Positions 37,424-46,888 are shown, counted from the stretch's first letter. The stretch: DNA of 64,000 nucleotides from Maribacter sp. 4G9 (GCF_002742265.1 NZ_MDGL01000126.1:1-64000); one strand, 5' to 3'. Notes: a model not told the origin generated them from the sequence alone. Translations and numbers: made by a program.

Positions 37424-38686
37424 ATGAGCTTAAAAAGTAAAATGCATGAGTTAAAACTGAAGTATCAGGGTAAAAAGATGGCGCCTGCCTTCAATGCCTT
37501 CCATACATTTTTGTTTACTCCTAATGAAACTACCCATGGCGGTACGCATGTAAAGGCGGCCGATGATTTAAAGAGAACCATGAACACGGTTATCATGGCA
37601 CTTGTACCCGTGCTTATTTTTTCCATGTTCAATGCAGGATACCAACACTTTGCCGCTATTGATGCGGCTAATGGAACGCCGCGTAGTTTGTCTTTGTTCG
37701 AAAACTTTTTGACATGGGATAATTTTTGGATCGGTATAATTAAGGTCTTACCGTTAGTAATCGTGTCCTATGGTGTGGGCCTTATTGTTGAGTTTATATT
37801 TGCTGTTATAAAAGGCCATGAAGTAGAAGAGGGATACTTGGTAACGGGAATGTTGGTTCCCTTGATCGTTCCGGTGGATACCCCGCTCTGGATGTTGGCC
37901 GTTGCCGTAGTTTTTGGCGTGGTAATCGGTAAGGAAGTATTTGGTGGTACAGGTATGAATATTTTGAATCCTGCACTTACTATACGGGCCTTTCTATTTT
38001 TCGCCTACCCTACATGGATGAGTGGTGACAAGGTTTGGGTACACGGTGCCGTGGAAAGGGCCGGTGGCCCGGATGCCATATCCGGCGAGACCATTCTTGG
38101 GTCTTTGGCCCAAAATGCAGATATAAGCTATTCCGTCTCGGACATGTTCTTTGGTTTTATACCTGGTTCAGTGGGAGAAACTTCTACGCTTTTGATTTTG
38201 ATCGGAGGGCTCTTTTTGGTTTTTAGTAAGATTGCTAGTTGGAGGATAATGTTGAGTGCCATCATCGGTTCCCTGGTCATGGGATTCATTTTTAACCAAG
38301 TTGTAGAATTTGGTTGGATAACCGAAACCAGCAAATTTTATGGCTTGATGAGTTTTGATTTTTGGAAACACCTAATTGTAGGTGGTTTGGCATTTGGTAT
38401 TGTCTACATGGCGACAGATCCTGTAACGGGTTCGCAGACCAATCGGGGAAAATGGATTTACGGCTTCTTTATCGGTTTTATTTCGGTAATGATAAGGGTT
38501 TTCAACCCCGCTTATCCAGAGGGAGTTTTCTTGGCGATACTTTTGATGAACGTATTCGCGCCTACCATTGATCATTATGTGGTGAAGGCCAACATAAATA
38601 GGAGAATGAAAAGATTTAAGAATGCCGTTGTGCTTCCAAAGGATACGGACGGTAAGGCTGAAGAACTAAAAGTAGAAACGGTTTAA
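37424..38686 (+). CDS. nqrB: Na+-translocating NADH:quinone reductase subunit B
   Basis: The 420-residue membrane subunit has about ten transmembrane helices and carries one covalent FMN in characterised homologues. The signature GGTGMNILNPALTIRAFLFF is present. The flavin-attachment region reads PDAISGETILGSLAQN. The acceptor threonine is retained (Thr223), but the usual SGAT is SGET here. The MATDPVTGSQTNRGKWIYG motif near the C-terminus is conserved. Flavinylation would be done by the ApbE encoded downstream. Confidence 0.97.
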   Translation: MSLKSKMHELKLKYQGKKMAPAFNAFHTFLFTPNETTHGGTHVKAADDLKRTMNTVIMALVPVLIFSMFNAGYQHFAAIDAANGTPRSLSLFENFLTWDNFWIGIIKVLPLVIVSYGVGLIVEFIFAVIKGHEVEEGYLVTGMLVPLIVPVDTPLWMLAVAVVFGVVIGKEVFGGTGMNILNPALTIRAFLFFAYPTWMSGDKVWVHGAVERAGGPDAISGETILGSLAQNADISYSVSDMFFGFIPGSVGETSTLLILIGGLFLVFSKIASWRIMLSAIIGSLVMGFIFNQVVEFGWITETSKFYGLMSFDFWKHLIVGGLAFGIVYMATDPVTGSQTNRGKWIYGFFIGFISVMIRVFNPAYPEGVFLAILLMNVFAPTIDHYVVKANINRRMKRFKNAVVLPKDTDGKAEELKVETV

Positions 38687-38688
38687 TT

Positions 38689-39438
38689 ATGGCAATCAAT
38701 ACAGATAAAAATGTATACACCGTGGTTTTTGCCTCGGTTATGGTAATCGTGGTAGGGTCCATACTCGCTTTTTTGGCCACTGGATTAAGTGGTCGAATCA
38801 ACGAGAATATGCGTTTTGAGAAACAGCAAAACATTCTTTATGCCATGGGAATCAACGATAATGTTGATGAAGGAAGCGTAAATTTTGTCCCTACGGATAT
38901 TGTGGAAGATAAGTTTTCCCAATATATAACCGAGCAAATTATAATTAAAGGGGACCAGATTGTAGATAATGACGAGGCGTATCTAATTGATATGAAAAAG
39001 CAATTGGCCTTGGCAAAAAAAGGTGAAACACCTGAATTGCCCTTGTTCATTGGTGAAAAGGACGGAAAGAAGTTTTACGTGATTCCAATGTACGGGAAAG
39101 GATTATGGGACGATATCTGGGGATACATCGCTTTGGATGATAAAATGATCGTTCAAGGGGTATTTTTTGATCACAAGGGTGAAACCCCTGGTCTGGGAGC
39201 TAACATTAACCAGCGTTATTTCATGGATGATTTCACTGGGGAAAGTATCATGGCTGGTACCAGATATGCAGGAATCAATGTGGCAAAAGGGAATAACGAC
39301 CCCCTTAACAATGATAAAGAGGATAACGAAGTGGATGCCTTGGCCGGAGCCACCATCACAGGAAATGGAGTATCTGCCATGATTAAGGAAACTTTGAATC
39401 TTTACAAAGATTATTTAAAAACTATTAGAACAAATTAA
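38689..39438 (+). CDS. nqrC: Na+-translocating NADH:quinone reductase subunit C
   Basis: The 249-residue subunit has one N-terminal transmembrane helix and a periplasmic flavin domain. The ApbE target motif is DALAGATITGNGVSAMI, with the FMN threonine at about residue 224. The preceding GETPGLGANINQRYFMDDF block is typical of NqrC/RnfG. Starts 2 bp after nqrB and ends 1 bp before nqrD. Confidence 0.96.
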   Translation: MAINTDKNVYTVVFASVMVIVVGSILAFLATGLSGRINENMRFEKQQNILYAMGINDNVDEGSVNFVPTDIVEDKFSQYITEQIIIKGDQIVDNDEAYLIDMKKQLALAKKGETPELPLFIGEKDGKKFYVIPMYGKGLWDDIWGYIALDDKMIVQGVFFDHKGETPGLGANINQRYFMDDFTGESIMAGTRYAGINVAKGNNDPLNNDKEDNEVDALAGATITGNGVSAMIKETLNLYKDYLKTIRTN

Positions 39439-39439
39439 T

Positions 39440-40087
39440 ATGGGACTTTTATCAAAAAAGGATGCAAATCTAATTAAGGATCCATTAGCGGATAATAACC
39501 CTATTACCATTCAGGTATTGGGAATCTGTTCCGCATTGGCCATTACCGCTGAACTTAAGGCTTCCGTTGTTATGGCAATTGCAGTAATGTTCGTTTTAGG
39601 TCTAGGAAACGTGGTTATTTCTGCGATGCGGAATATCATCCCATCAAAAATCAGAATTATCGTCCAGCTAATCGTGGTTGCAACCTTAGTAATTGTAGTG
39701 GATCAAGTACTCAAAGCTTTTGCCTATCCATTAAGTAAAACGCTCTCTGTATTTGTTGGATTGATTATTACCAACTGTATCATCATGGGGCGTTTTGAGG
39801 CTTTTGCATTAGGTAACGGGCTTTGGAGATCGTTTTTGGACGGAATTGGTAACTCATTAGGGTATGGCATTATTTTGGTAATCGTAGGTTTTTTTAGGGA
39901 ACTATTGGGGTCTGGAACTCTTTTTGGATATCCAGTATTTGGTGACCCTATAGAGAAAACCGGTCTGTATTCCTTTGGTTATGAGAATAACGGGTTTATG
40001 ATCATACCACCTGCGGCCTTGATTGTAGTGGGAATCATAATTTGGGTACAGCGATCCAGAAATCCTGCTTTGGTAGAAGAGAATTAA
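39440..40087 (+). CDS. nqrD: Na+-translocating NADH:quinone reductase subunit D
   Basis: A 215-residue integral membrane subunit with six predicted helices, homologous to RnfE. Conserved segments are NPITIQVLGICSALAITAEL, a TNCIIMGRFEAFALGNG half-repeat with its buried Cys, and GILVIVGFFRELLGSGTLFG-like residues. NqrD and NqrE are inverted in the membrane and share an intramembrane iron site through conserved cysteines. Gap to nqrE is 21 bp. Confidence 0.96.
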   Translation: MGLLSKKDANLIKDPLADNNPITIQVLGICSALAITAELKASVVMAIAVMFVLGLGNVVISAMRNIIPSKIRIIVQLIVVATLVIVVDQVLKAFAYPLSKTLSVFVGLIITNCIIMGRFEAFALGNGLWRSFLDGIGNSLGYGIILVIVGFFRELLGSGTLFGYPVFGDPIEKTGLYSFGYENNGFMIIPPAALIVVGIIIWVQRSRNPALVEEN

Positions 40088-40108
40088 GAACATACTTATA
40101 AATATATT

Positions 40109-40870
40109 ATGTTAGAACATATAGAATTGTTTTTTAGGTCCATTTTTATTGACAATATGGTATTCGCCGTGTTCTTGGGAATGTGTTCCTATTTGGCGGT
40201 ATCCAAAAAAGTGGCAACGGCCGTTGGTCTTGGTGCAGCAGTAATATTTGTACTCGCGGTAACCGTTCCCTTGAATTGGTTATTGGATAGATACCTTCTA
40301 CAAGAAGGCGCATTGTCGTGGTTGGGCCCGGAATACGCGGATTACAATCTAAGTTTCCTTTCATTCATCTTGTTCATTGCAACCATTGCTACTATGGTTC
40401 AATTAGTGGAGATAGTGGTTGAAAAATTTTCTCCATCGTTGTATAATTCTTTGGGTATCTTCCTGCCTTTGATTGCAGTAAACTGCGCTATTCTAGGTGG
40501 GTCTCTTTTTATGCAATCCAGACAGATCGAAACATTCGGACTAGCTTTTAATTATGGTCTTAGTTCCGGTATAGGTTGGTTTTTGGCGATTTTGGCCATA
40601 GCGGCCATCCGTGAAAAAATAAGATATTCCAATGTTCCTGCGCCATTAAGGGGTTTGGGGATTACCTTTATTATAACCGGTTTAATGGGGATAGGGTTTC
40701 AAAGCTTTGGAGGTATGTTGACAGGTGGTGATGATGCAGCAGAAGAGGCCCAGGAAACCGTACATATTGAAGCACCCAAGGAGGTAAAGATAGAAACACC
40801 AACAAAAGAGGTAACTGAAAATAATTCTGAGATGGACGAGAAGGAAATCTCCTATAACGACGTAAAATAA
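40109..40870 (+). CDS. nqrE: Na+-translocating NADH:quinone reductase subunit E, with an acidic C-terminal extension
   Basis: The 253-residue membrane subunit is paired with NqrD. The first 200 residues are standard: FIDNMVFAVFLGMCSYLAVS, LPLIAVNCAILGGSLFMQ and LRGLGITFIITGLMGIGFQS. About 45 additional hydrophilic residues follow (from GGDDAAEEAQETVHIEAPKE to the end), rich in Glu and Lys and probably disordered. Typical NqrE ends near residue 200. The extension probably lies on one membrane face. Gap to nqrF is 5 bp. Confidence 0.95.
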   Translation: MLEHIELFFRSIFIDNMVFAVFLGMCSYLAVSKKVATAVGLGAAVIFVLAVTVPLNWLLDRYLLQEGALSWLGPEYADYNLSFLSFILFIATIATMVQLVEIVVEKFSPSLYNSLGIFLPLIAVNCAILGGSLFMQSRQIETFGLAFNYGLSSGIGWFLAILAIAAIREKIRYSNVPAPLRGLGITFIITGLMGIGFQSFGGMLTGGDDAAEEAQETVHIEAPKEVKIETPTKEVTENNSEMDEKEISYNDVK

Positions 40871-40875
40871 AAGGC

Positions 40876-42183
40876 ATGATTTTAGCTGCAAGTACAGGCG
40901 GAACAATTTTGATTACGGTAGTCGCTTTCTTAATCCTACTGATGATATTAGTGGCTTTGTTATTGTTCACAAAGGAAAAACTATCACCATCCGGACCCGT
41001 AACTATCACTATAAATGGTGAGAAAAAAATAGAAGTAGGTTCTGGAAGTTCCTTACTTTCAACGTTGGGAAACCAAAAAATATTCTTGCCTTCCGCTTGT
41101 GGTGGAGGAGGTACCTGCATTCAATGTGAGTGCCATGTATTATCCGGTGGTGGTGAGGCTTTGCCCACGGAAACACCTCATTTCTCTAAAAAGGAATTGA
41201 ACCATGGTGCCCGTTTGGCTTGTCAAGTGAAGGTAAAGCAGGATATGGAGATTACCATTCCCGAAGAGGTTTTTGGGATAAAGAAATGGAATGCCAAGGT
41301 CGTAAGGAATTATAACGTTGCTTCTTTCATTAAGGAATTTGTGGTGGAAATCCCTGAGGATATGAACTATAAGGCTGGTGGCTATATTCAAATAGAAATA
41401 CCGGAATGTGAGATAAAATATTCTGATATAGATATCACTGCGCATCCAGAGGAACACGAAACACCCGATAAATTTCAGGCGGAATGGGATAAATTCAATC
41501 TGTGGCCTTTGGTTATGAAAAATCCTGAAACTGTTGAAAGGGCATACTCTATGGCCTCTTATCCAGCAGAGGGACGTGAAATTATGCTGAATGTGCGTAT
41601 TGCTACACCACCATGGGATAGATCTAAAAATGGATGGATGGATGTAAACCCAGGAATTGCTTCATCGTATATATTCAGCTTAAAGCCAGGGGATGATTGT
41701 ATCATATCCGGACCTTACGGTGAATTTTTTATTAATGAGTCAGATGCCGAAATGTTATATGTGGGTGGTGGAGCCGGTATGGCCCCTATGCGTTCCCATC
41801 TATATCATCTCTTCAAGACGTTGAAGACAAAAAGAAAAGTGACCTACTGGTATGGTGGTAGGTCCAAGAGGGAACTTTTTTACTTAGATCACTTCTATCA
41901 GCTCGAAAAAGAGTTTTCCAACTTCAAGTTTTATTTGGCCCTTTCAGAGCCTTTGGAGGAAGACAATTGGAAAGTTAAGGAAGACATCGACGCACCAGGG
42001 GATGGCTTCGTAGGGTTTATCCATAACTGTGTAATCGACAATTATTTGAGTAAACATGAATCTCCAGAGGATATTGAATTATATTTCTGTGGACCTCCTC
42101 TAATGAACAAGGCAGTTCAGAAAATGGGAGAGGATTTCGGTATTCCCGATGAAAATATTCGATTCGACGATTTCGGAGGTTAA
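40876..42183 (+). CDS. nqrF: Na+-translocating NADH:quinone reductase subunit F
   Basis: Entry point for electrons from NADH. The 435-residue protein has an N-terminal membrane helix (residues 8-31) and a [2Fe-2S] ferredoxin domain with Cys75, Cys81, Cys84 and Cys116 (SACGGGGTCIQCECHV). An FAD-binding segment with RAYSMASYPAE follows, then an NADH-binding domain with YVGGGAGMAPMRSH and a terminal FDDFGG. Last subunit gene of the operon, followed 22 bp later by a strong terminator. Confidence 0.97.
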   Translation: MILAASTGGTILITVVAFLILLMILVALLLFTKEKLSPSGPVTITINGEKKIEVGSGSSLLSTLGNQKIFLPSACGGGGTCIQCECHVLSGGGEALPTETPHFSKKELNHGARLACQVKVKQDMEITIPEEVFGIKKWNAKVVRNYNVASFIKEFVVEIPEDMNYKAGGYIQIEIPECEIKYSDIDITAHPEEHETPDKFQAEWDKFNLWPLVMKNPETVERAYSMASYPAEGREIMLNVRIATPPWDRSKNGWMDVNPGIASSYIFSLKPGDDCIISGPYGEFFINESDAEMLYVGGGAGMAPMRSHLYHLFKTLKTKRKVTYWYGGRSKRELFYLDHFYQLEKEFSNFKFYLALSEPLEEDNWKVKEDIDAPGDGFVGFIHNCVIDNYLSKHESPEDIELYFCGPPLMNKAVQKMGEDFGIPDENIRFDDFGG

Positions 42184-42205
42184 GGATATAGAAAGCAAAA
42201 AAAGG

Positions 42206-42238
42206 AAAAACCGATATGCCAACATATCGGTTTTTTTT
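42206..42238 (+). terminator. Terminator after nqrF
   Basis: A perfect 13-bp stem with ACCGATATG and its complement around a 4-base loop, followed by a run of eight T. It separates the nqr operon from the two following genes on the same strand. Confidence 0.85.
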
Positions 42239-42317
42239 GGAAAAGAATTTATAGGATACACTGAATTCGATAATTTTTCAGTTCATTACCTAAGGATGGT
42301 TCTAATAGTTTGAAACA

Positions 42318-42683
42318 ATGAAACCATTATCAGAACAGGAACTTCATAATTTGGCCATGAATTTGGTAGGAAAGCAACTGGAGGGGGATGGGTACGAATT
42401 CTTGGCAGTGAATAGCGAACTTCGAAAGAATCCGCAATTCGTTTGTATCAAGGAAAAGAAGATGAGTTTTGTTGTGGTAAAGGCAATCGAATACCCCGGA
42501 GACCCCCTGGATTTGGATTTTTTTAGGGCAGATCTATATAAAATGAGGGATCATGCACTAAAATTTGAGGCTAAAACCTTTTATGCGCCCGTAGGTTTGG
42601 TGAATGCAAAGGATTACAATCTGCCTGTATACCTTAACGAAGAGTATATAGTGGATTATGAAGGATTAATAGAAATTGAATAA
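42318..42683 (+). CDS. Small conserved NQR-linked protein, function unknown
   Basis: A 121-residue soluble protein (MKPLSEQELHNLAMNLVGKQ), with a middle reading FVCIKEKKMSFVVVKAIEYP and an end reading VYLNEEYIVDYEGLIEIE. Homologues in Flavobacteriia are often labelled NADH:quinone reductase subunit F, but this protein has no Fe-S cysteines, FAD or NADH motif, so I think that label is a neighbourhood error. It overlaps the apbE start in a TAATG junction and follows nqrF after a terminator, suggesting a role in NQR assembly or flavinylation. That role is inference. Confidence 0.8.
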   Translation: MKPLSEQELHNLAMNLVGKQLEGDGYEFLAVNSELRKNPQFVCIKEKKMSFVVVKAIEYPGDPLDLDFFRADLYKMRDHALKFEAKTFYAPVGLVNAKDYNLPVYLNEEYIVDYEGLIEIE

Positions 42684-43681
42684 TGAGGAAATGGATTTGT
42701 TTGGCAGGAGTACTTTTTGTTTTTTCCTGTAATAAAGGGATTGTACGAAATCAAACAAGGGGAGAGGCACTTGGTACGACTTTCAATATTATATATCTAG
42801 CAAGTGAGGAGTTGGATTTAGAGAAGAATATTGATTCCGTTTTTACTGCTGTAAATAAATCTCTATCGACCTATATTCCAGATTCCGATATTTCAAAAAT
42901 AAATGGGGGCGATAGTCTTGTCGTTGTGGATAACATGTTCCGGGAAGTTTTTGAGCTATCAAGAAAGGTCCATAAGGAAACAAGGGGGTATTTTGACCCA
43001 ACCGTGGGCACACTGGTCAATGCATGGGGCTTCGGTCCCGGGGAACAAATCGCTATGGACAGCTTGGCGGTGGATAGTTTGTTGGGTTATGTAGGGTTCA
43101 AAAAGGTCTCGCTTACTTCGCAGAATAGAATCGTTAAGGATAATCCCAATATCTATTTCGATTTTAATGCCATAGCCAAAGGATATGCCATAGATAGGTT
43201 GGCGGTTATGCTTGATCAAAAAGGCATTCAAAATTATCTGGTGGAAGTAGGTGGTGAAGTAGTGGCAAAGGGAACAAATTTGGAAAAGGAAAAGCCTTGG
43301 GTCGTGGGTATTGACGATCCACAAGCGGAAGAAGGTAGACAATTGAAGCTATTGATAAACATGTCCGATAAGGCCCTGGCCTCATCCGGTAACTATAGAA
43401 AATATAGGGTGGATAGTACTACAGGTAAAAAATATGTACATACCATTGATCCTATTACCGGTTACACTAAAAACTCAAATACGTTAGGGGTCACTATACT
43501 GGCGAATGATTGTGCTACGGCCGATGCCTATGCAACGGCATTTATGGCCATGGATTTGCACGAGGCTTTTAAGGTAATAAACTATAATAAGGACTTGGAA
43601 GCTTATATAATCTATTTGGACGAAAAAGGGGTTACCCAAGAATTTTTGACCAATGGGTTTAAGGCACTCTTGGTAGAGTGA
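42683..43681 (+). CDS. apbE: FAD:protein FMN transferase (ApbE)
   Basis: Attaches FMN covalently to Ser/Thr of target motifs in NqrB and NqrC. The 332-residue lipoprotein begins with a signal ending in VLFVFSC. ApbE features are NQTRGEALGTTFNIIY, FDFNAIAKGYAIDRLA, VEVGGEVVAKGTN, SSGNYRKYRVD, the metal-site region YVHTIDPITGYTKNS and ATADAYATAFMAM. Its start overlaps the stop of the small NQR-linked gene. Genetic linkage to nqr agrees with its substrates. Confidence 0.95.
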   Translation: MRKWICLAGVLFVFSCNKGIVRNQTRGEALGTTFNIIYLASEELDLEKNIDSVFTAVNKSLSTYIPDSDISKINGGDSLVVVDNMFREVFELSRKVHKETRGYFDPTVGTLVNAWGFGPGEQIAMDSLAVDSLLGYVGFKKVSLTSQNRIVKDNPNIYFDFNAIAKGYAIDRLAVMLDQKGIQNYLVEVGGEVVAKGTNLEKEKPWVVGIDDPQAEEGRQLKLLINMSDKALASSGNYRKYRVDSTTGKKYVHTIDPITGYTKNSNTLGVTILANDCATADAYATAFMAMDLHEAFKVINYNKDLEAYIIYLDEKGVTQEFLTNGFKALLVE

Positions 43682-44446
43682 TTATTTTTTCACCAAGGGG
43701 ATAATTTCTCCATTTGCCAATCTATATTTTTCAATTTCCTCTTGTGCCATTTTGGATGTCATGTTTATTTCCTCGACCTTAAAACCTATAGATCTCAGCT
43801 TTTCAAAATAGTCCCTGCCATAAATTCGCACATGGTCGTATTGACCGAATATTTTGGCTCTTTCTCTTTTATCGATGATGGAATTGTCCTCAAAGGTTTT
43901 TTCCCTTTGTAAGTCCTGCGGGATTTGAAAAACACCCCATCCGCCCGGTTTTAAAATCCTATAAAGTTCCTCCATGGCCTTGGTGTCATTGGGAATATGC
44001 TCCAGAACATGGTTGCATAGAATCACATCAAACCTGTTGCTTTCAAATGGCAGATTACAAATGTCCGCTTTAACGTCTGCCAAAGGCGAATTTAGGTCGG
44101 TTGTAACGTACTCCAGGTTTTTAAGTTCTCTAAATCTTTTATAAAAGGCCTGTTCCGGGGCAAAGTGCAATACCCTCAGGTTGTCTTGAAAAAAATTGGT
44201 GTTCTTTTTCAAAAAGAGCCATAACAGTCTGTGTCTTTCCAAAGAAAGGGTGGAAGGGGAAAGCACATTTTCCCTAGGATTTTCGTAGCCATAAGGCAGA
44301 AAACTGCGGAAGGTCCTACCGTCTATAGGGTCTTGGTATTTGTTACCTGAATAATACAATACCAGTAATGGCCTAACCAAATAGCTTATTTTGATAAGCA
44401 GAGGTCTTGGTATAAGGTTTAGATAAAATTTGAAGATTTTTTTCAT
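43682..44446 (-). CDS. Class I SAM-dependent methyltransferase
   Basis: The 254-residue protein has a basic, hydrophobic N-terminus, then a class I methyltransferase core: LRVLHFAPEQAFYKRF in the motif I position, VTTDLNSPLADVKADI, the DVILCNHVLEHIPND motif of Methyltransf_11, and ILKPGGWGVFQIPQ. The substrate cannot be told. The stop directly abuts the convergent apbE stop. It is the third gene after gpmI and map on the same strand, 71 bp after map. Confidence 0.85.
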   Translation of the reverse strand: MKKIFKFYLNLIPRPLLIKISYLVRPLLVLYYSGNKYQDPIDGRTFRSFLPYGYENPRENVLSPSTLSLERHRLLWLFLKKNTNFFQDNLRVLHFAPEQAFYKRFRELKNLEYVTTDLNSPLADVKADICNLPFESNRFDVILCNHVLEHIPNDTKAMEELYRILKPGGWGVFQIPQDLQREKTFEDNSIIDKRERAKIFGQYDHVRIYGRDYFEKLRSIGFKVEEINMTSKMAQEEIEKYRLANGEIIPLVKK

Positions 44447-44517
44447 CTACCCAAAAAACGAGGATCGTTGTTTTCCGATTAAAATCGGGTCATCTCTATA
44501 TAACATTTGAAAAATAC

Positions 44518-45336
44518 TCAAGATCGTATTTTTGTCTGTCTAAACTCATTCTCCTCATCAGATATGATACCTAGGGCATCATAAATATATTGGAAGGTGG
44601 ATAGTAACTCCGGCTTTCCGTTTACGATGGCTACATTGTGCTCAAAATGGGCACTGGGTGCTCCATCCGCGGTAAGAATGGTCCAACCGTCCTTCAGTTG
44701 TTTTATGTTTTTGGTTCCCATGTTGATCATAGGTTCAATGGCCACGGTCATGCCCTCAACAAACTTTTTACCACGCCCTCTTTTGCCATAATTGGGCATT
44801 TCCGGACTTTCATGCAGTTTTTTGCCCAGTCCATGTCCCACAAGTTCACGTACCACACCATAGCCATGGCTTTCACAATAGTTTTGAATGGCATAGCCTA
44901 CATCGCCAACGCGGTTACCGGCCTTAAATTCCCGAATACCAATATAAAGGGATTCTTTCGCTACTTTCAATAACCGTTTTACTTCCGGGGCCACTTCGCC
45001 AACCTCAAAAGTGTAGGCATGGTCGCCGTAAAAGCCATTTTTTAATGCCCCACAATCTACGGATATAATATCCCCATCCTTCAAGGGTTCGGCATTTGGA
45101 ATACCATGTACCACTTGGGCGTTTGGGCTCATGTTCAAAGTATTTGGAAAATCGTACATTCCTAAAAAACCGGGCTCCGCGCCATGGTCCCGTATAAACG
45201 TCTCCGCCAATTGATCTAGATATAATGCGTTGACCCCTGGTTTAATTTCCGAAGCCAACATGCCCAAGGTTTTTGATACAATCAGGGCGCTTTCACGCAT
45301 GAGTTCTATTTCTTCCGCCGATTTTATTTTTACCAT
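44518..45336 (-). CDS. map: Type I methionine aminopeptidase
   Basis: Removes the initiator methionine from nascent proteins using two metal ions. The 272-residue pita-bread fold shows the ligand set in order: His in AQVVHGIPNAEPL, Asp in DIISVDCGALKNG, Asp in GFYGDHAYTF, His in RELVGHGLGKKLHESPEMPNY-type block, Glu in VAIEPMINMG and Glu in AHFEHNVAIVNG. No N-terminal extension. It starts 31 bp after gpmI and is probably co-transcribed. Confidence 0.96.
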   Translation of the reverse strand: MVKIKSAEEIELMRESALIVSKTLGMLASEIKPGVNALYLDQLAETFIRDHGAEPGFLGMYDFPNTLNMSPNAQVVHGIPNAEPLKDGDIISVDCGALKNGFYGDHAYTFEVGEVAPEVKRLLKVAKESLYIGIREFKAGNRVGDVGYAIQNYCESHGYGVVRELVGHGLGKKLHESPEMPNYGKRGRGKKFVEGMTVAIEPMINMGTKNIKQLKDGWTILTADGAPSAHFEHNVAIVNGKPELLSTFQYIYDALGIISDEENEFRQTKIRS

Positions 45337-45367
45337 AACTGCAAAAGTACGCTTATTTTGGATTTGG

Positions 45368-46888
45368 CTAGTCCACCAGTGATTTTTGGGTCATGTAAGG
45401 GGATTGCGCCACACCCATGAGTTTTAATATTGTTGGGGCTATATCGCCCAGTACCCCGTCCCTAATGTTTTTAATGTCCTTGTCTACTAGAATAAGCGGA
45501 ACAGGATTGGTGGTATGTGCCGTATTTGGGGAGCCATCCGGGTTTACCATGGTTTCGCAGTTTCCATGGTCCGCTATGACCAGCACGGAATAGTCATTTT
45601 CTATAGCGGCAGTGATGACATCCTTTGCACAGGAATCCACGGTTTCACAAGCTTTTATAGCGGCTTCCATAACCCCTGTATGGCCTACCATATCCGGATT
45701 TGCAAAATTCAGGCAAACAAAATCCACCTCACCTTTTTTTAGTTCGGGAATAATGGCATCCCTAATATCATATGCACTCATTTCGGGCTGAAGGTCATAG
45801 GTAGCCACTTTCGGTGAGGGACATAAAAGCCTTTTTTCACCCTCAAAGGGTACTTCCCGTCCACCGCTAAAGAAAAACGTCACATGGGGATATTTCTCGG
45901 TTTCCGCGATTCTAATCTGTTTCTTATTGGCATTGGCAAGTACTTCGCCCAAGGTTTCCTTTATGTTTTCCTTATCGTAAACAACATGAACCCCTTTGAA
46001 GGAATCGTCATAGTTCGTCATGGTTACATAATAAAGATTTAGCTTATGCATGTTTTGCTCGTGCATATCTTCCTGGCTAAGCACTTGGGTAAGTTCCCTA
46101 CCCCGGTCCGTTCTAAAATTGAAGAATATGACCACATCGCCATCCTTGATCTGACCTATAGGGTCGCCCAAGTCATCTACCATTACGATCGGTTCTACAA
46201 ATTCATCGGTAATGTTATTGTCATAGCTTTCCTGTATACTTTGAACAATATTTGTGGATTTTTCACCATCGGCATTGACCATGACATCATAGGCCTTTTT
46301 TACGCGTTCCCAACGCTTATCACGGTCCATGGCAAAGTACCTCCCTACCACTGATGCCAATTGGGCTTTCTTTCCAGAACAAAAGGAAACCAAATCCTCC
46401 AAAAAACCGATGCCACTCTTTGGATCAACGTCCCTCCCATCCGTAAAGGCATGTATATACATGTTTTCAAGTCCGGAGTTCAAACCAGCAGAAATCAATC
46501 CTTTCAAATGGTCTATATGGCTATGTACCCCGCCGTTACTTAAAAGACCTAGAAAATGTACAGGCCTGTTATTTTCATTGGCATATTTGAAAGCAGACTT
46601 TAATACCGGTTCATCCTTTAAAGTATCATCCTTTACGGCCAAATTGATTTTTGCCAGATCTTGATAGACGATTCTACCGGCACCCAAGTTCATGTGCCCA
46701 ACCTCGCTATTGCCCATTTGGCCTTCCGGAAGCCCAACGTTCATGCCGTCAGTAAGTAAATTGGCATTGGGGTATTTCTTGTACAAACTGTCAATAAAAG
46801 GCGTATTGGCCTTGTCAACTGCAGAAACGCTGGGGTCTGGGGATTTCCCCCATCCGTCCAATATCATTAATATAACTTTCTTGTTCAT
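45368..46888 (-). CDS. gpmI: 2,3-bisphosphoglycerate-independent phosphoglycerate mutase
   Basis: Interconverts 3- and 2-phosphoglycerate through a phosphoserine intermediate with two Mn2+. The 506-residue alkaline-phosphatase-like enzyme has MILDGWGKSPDPSVSAVDKA at the start and the catalytic Ser in GQMGNSEVGHMNLGAG. Metal ligands appear in NFANPDMVGHTG and VIADHGNCETMVN. Full family length. First gene of gpmI-map-methyltransferase, with a -7-like element 26-33 bp upstream. Confidence 0.97.
   Translation of the reverse strand: MNKKVILMILDGWGKSPDPSVSAVDKANTPFIDSLYKKYPNANLLTDGMNVGLPEGQMGNSEVGHMNLGAGRIVYQDLAKINLAVKDDTLKDEPVLKSAFKYANENNRPVHFLGLLSNGGVHSHIDHLKGLISAGLNSGLENMYIHAFTDGRDVDPKSGIGFLEDLVSFCSGKKAQLASVVGRYFAMDRDKRWERVKKAYDVMVNADGEKSTNIVQSIQESYDNNITDEFVEPIVMVDDLGDPIGQIKDGDVVIFFNFRTDRGRELTQVLSQEDMHEQNMHKLNLYYVTMTNYDDSFKGVHVVYDKENIKETLGEVLANANKKQIRIAETEKYPHVTFFFSGGREVPFEGEKRLLCPSPKVATYDLQPEMSAYDIRDAIIPELKKGEVDFVCLNFANPDMVGHTGVMEAAIKACETVDSCAKDVITAAIENDYSVLVIADHGNCETMVNPDGSPNTAHTTNPVPLILVDKDIKNIRDGVLGDIAPTILKLMGVAQSPYMTQKSLVD

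Noticed and set aside
40671-41120. 149-codon minus-strand open frame across the nqrE-nqrF junction
   Set aside because: Antisense to two well-supported genes; Pro/Phe-rich shadow frame without motif.
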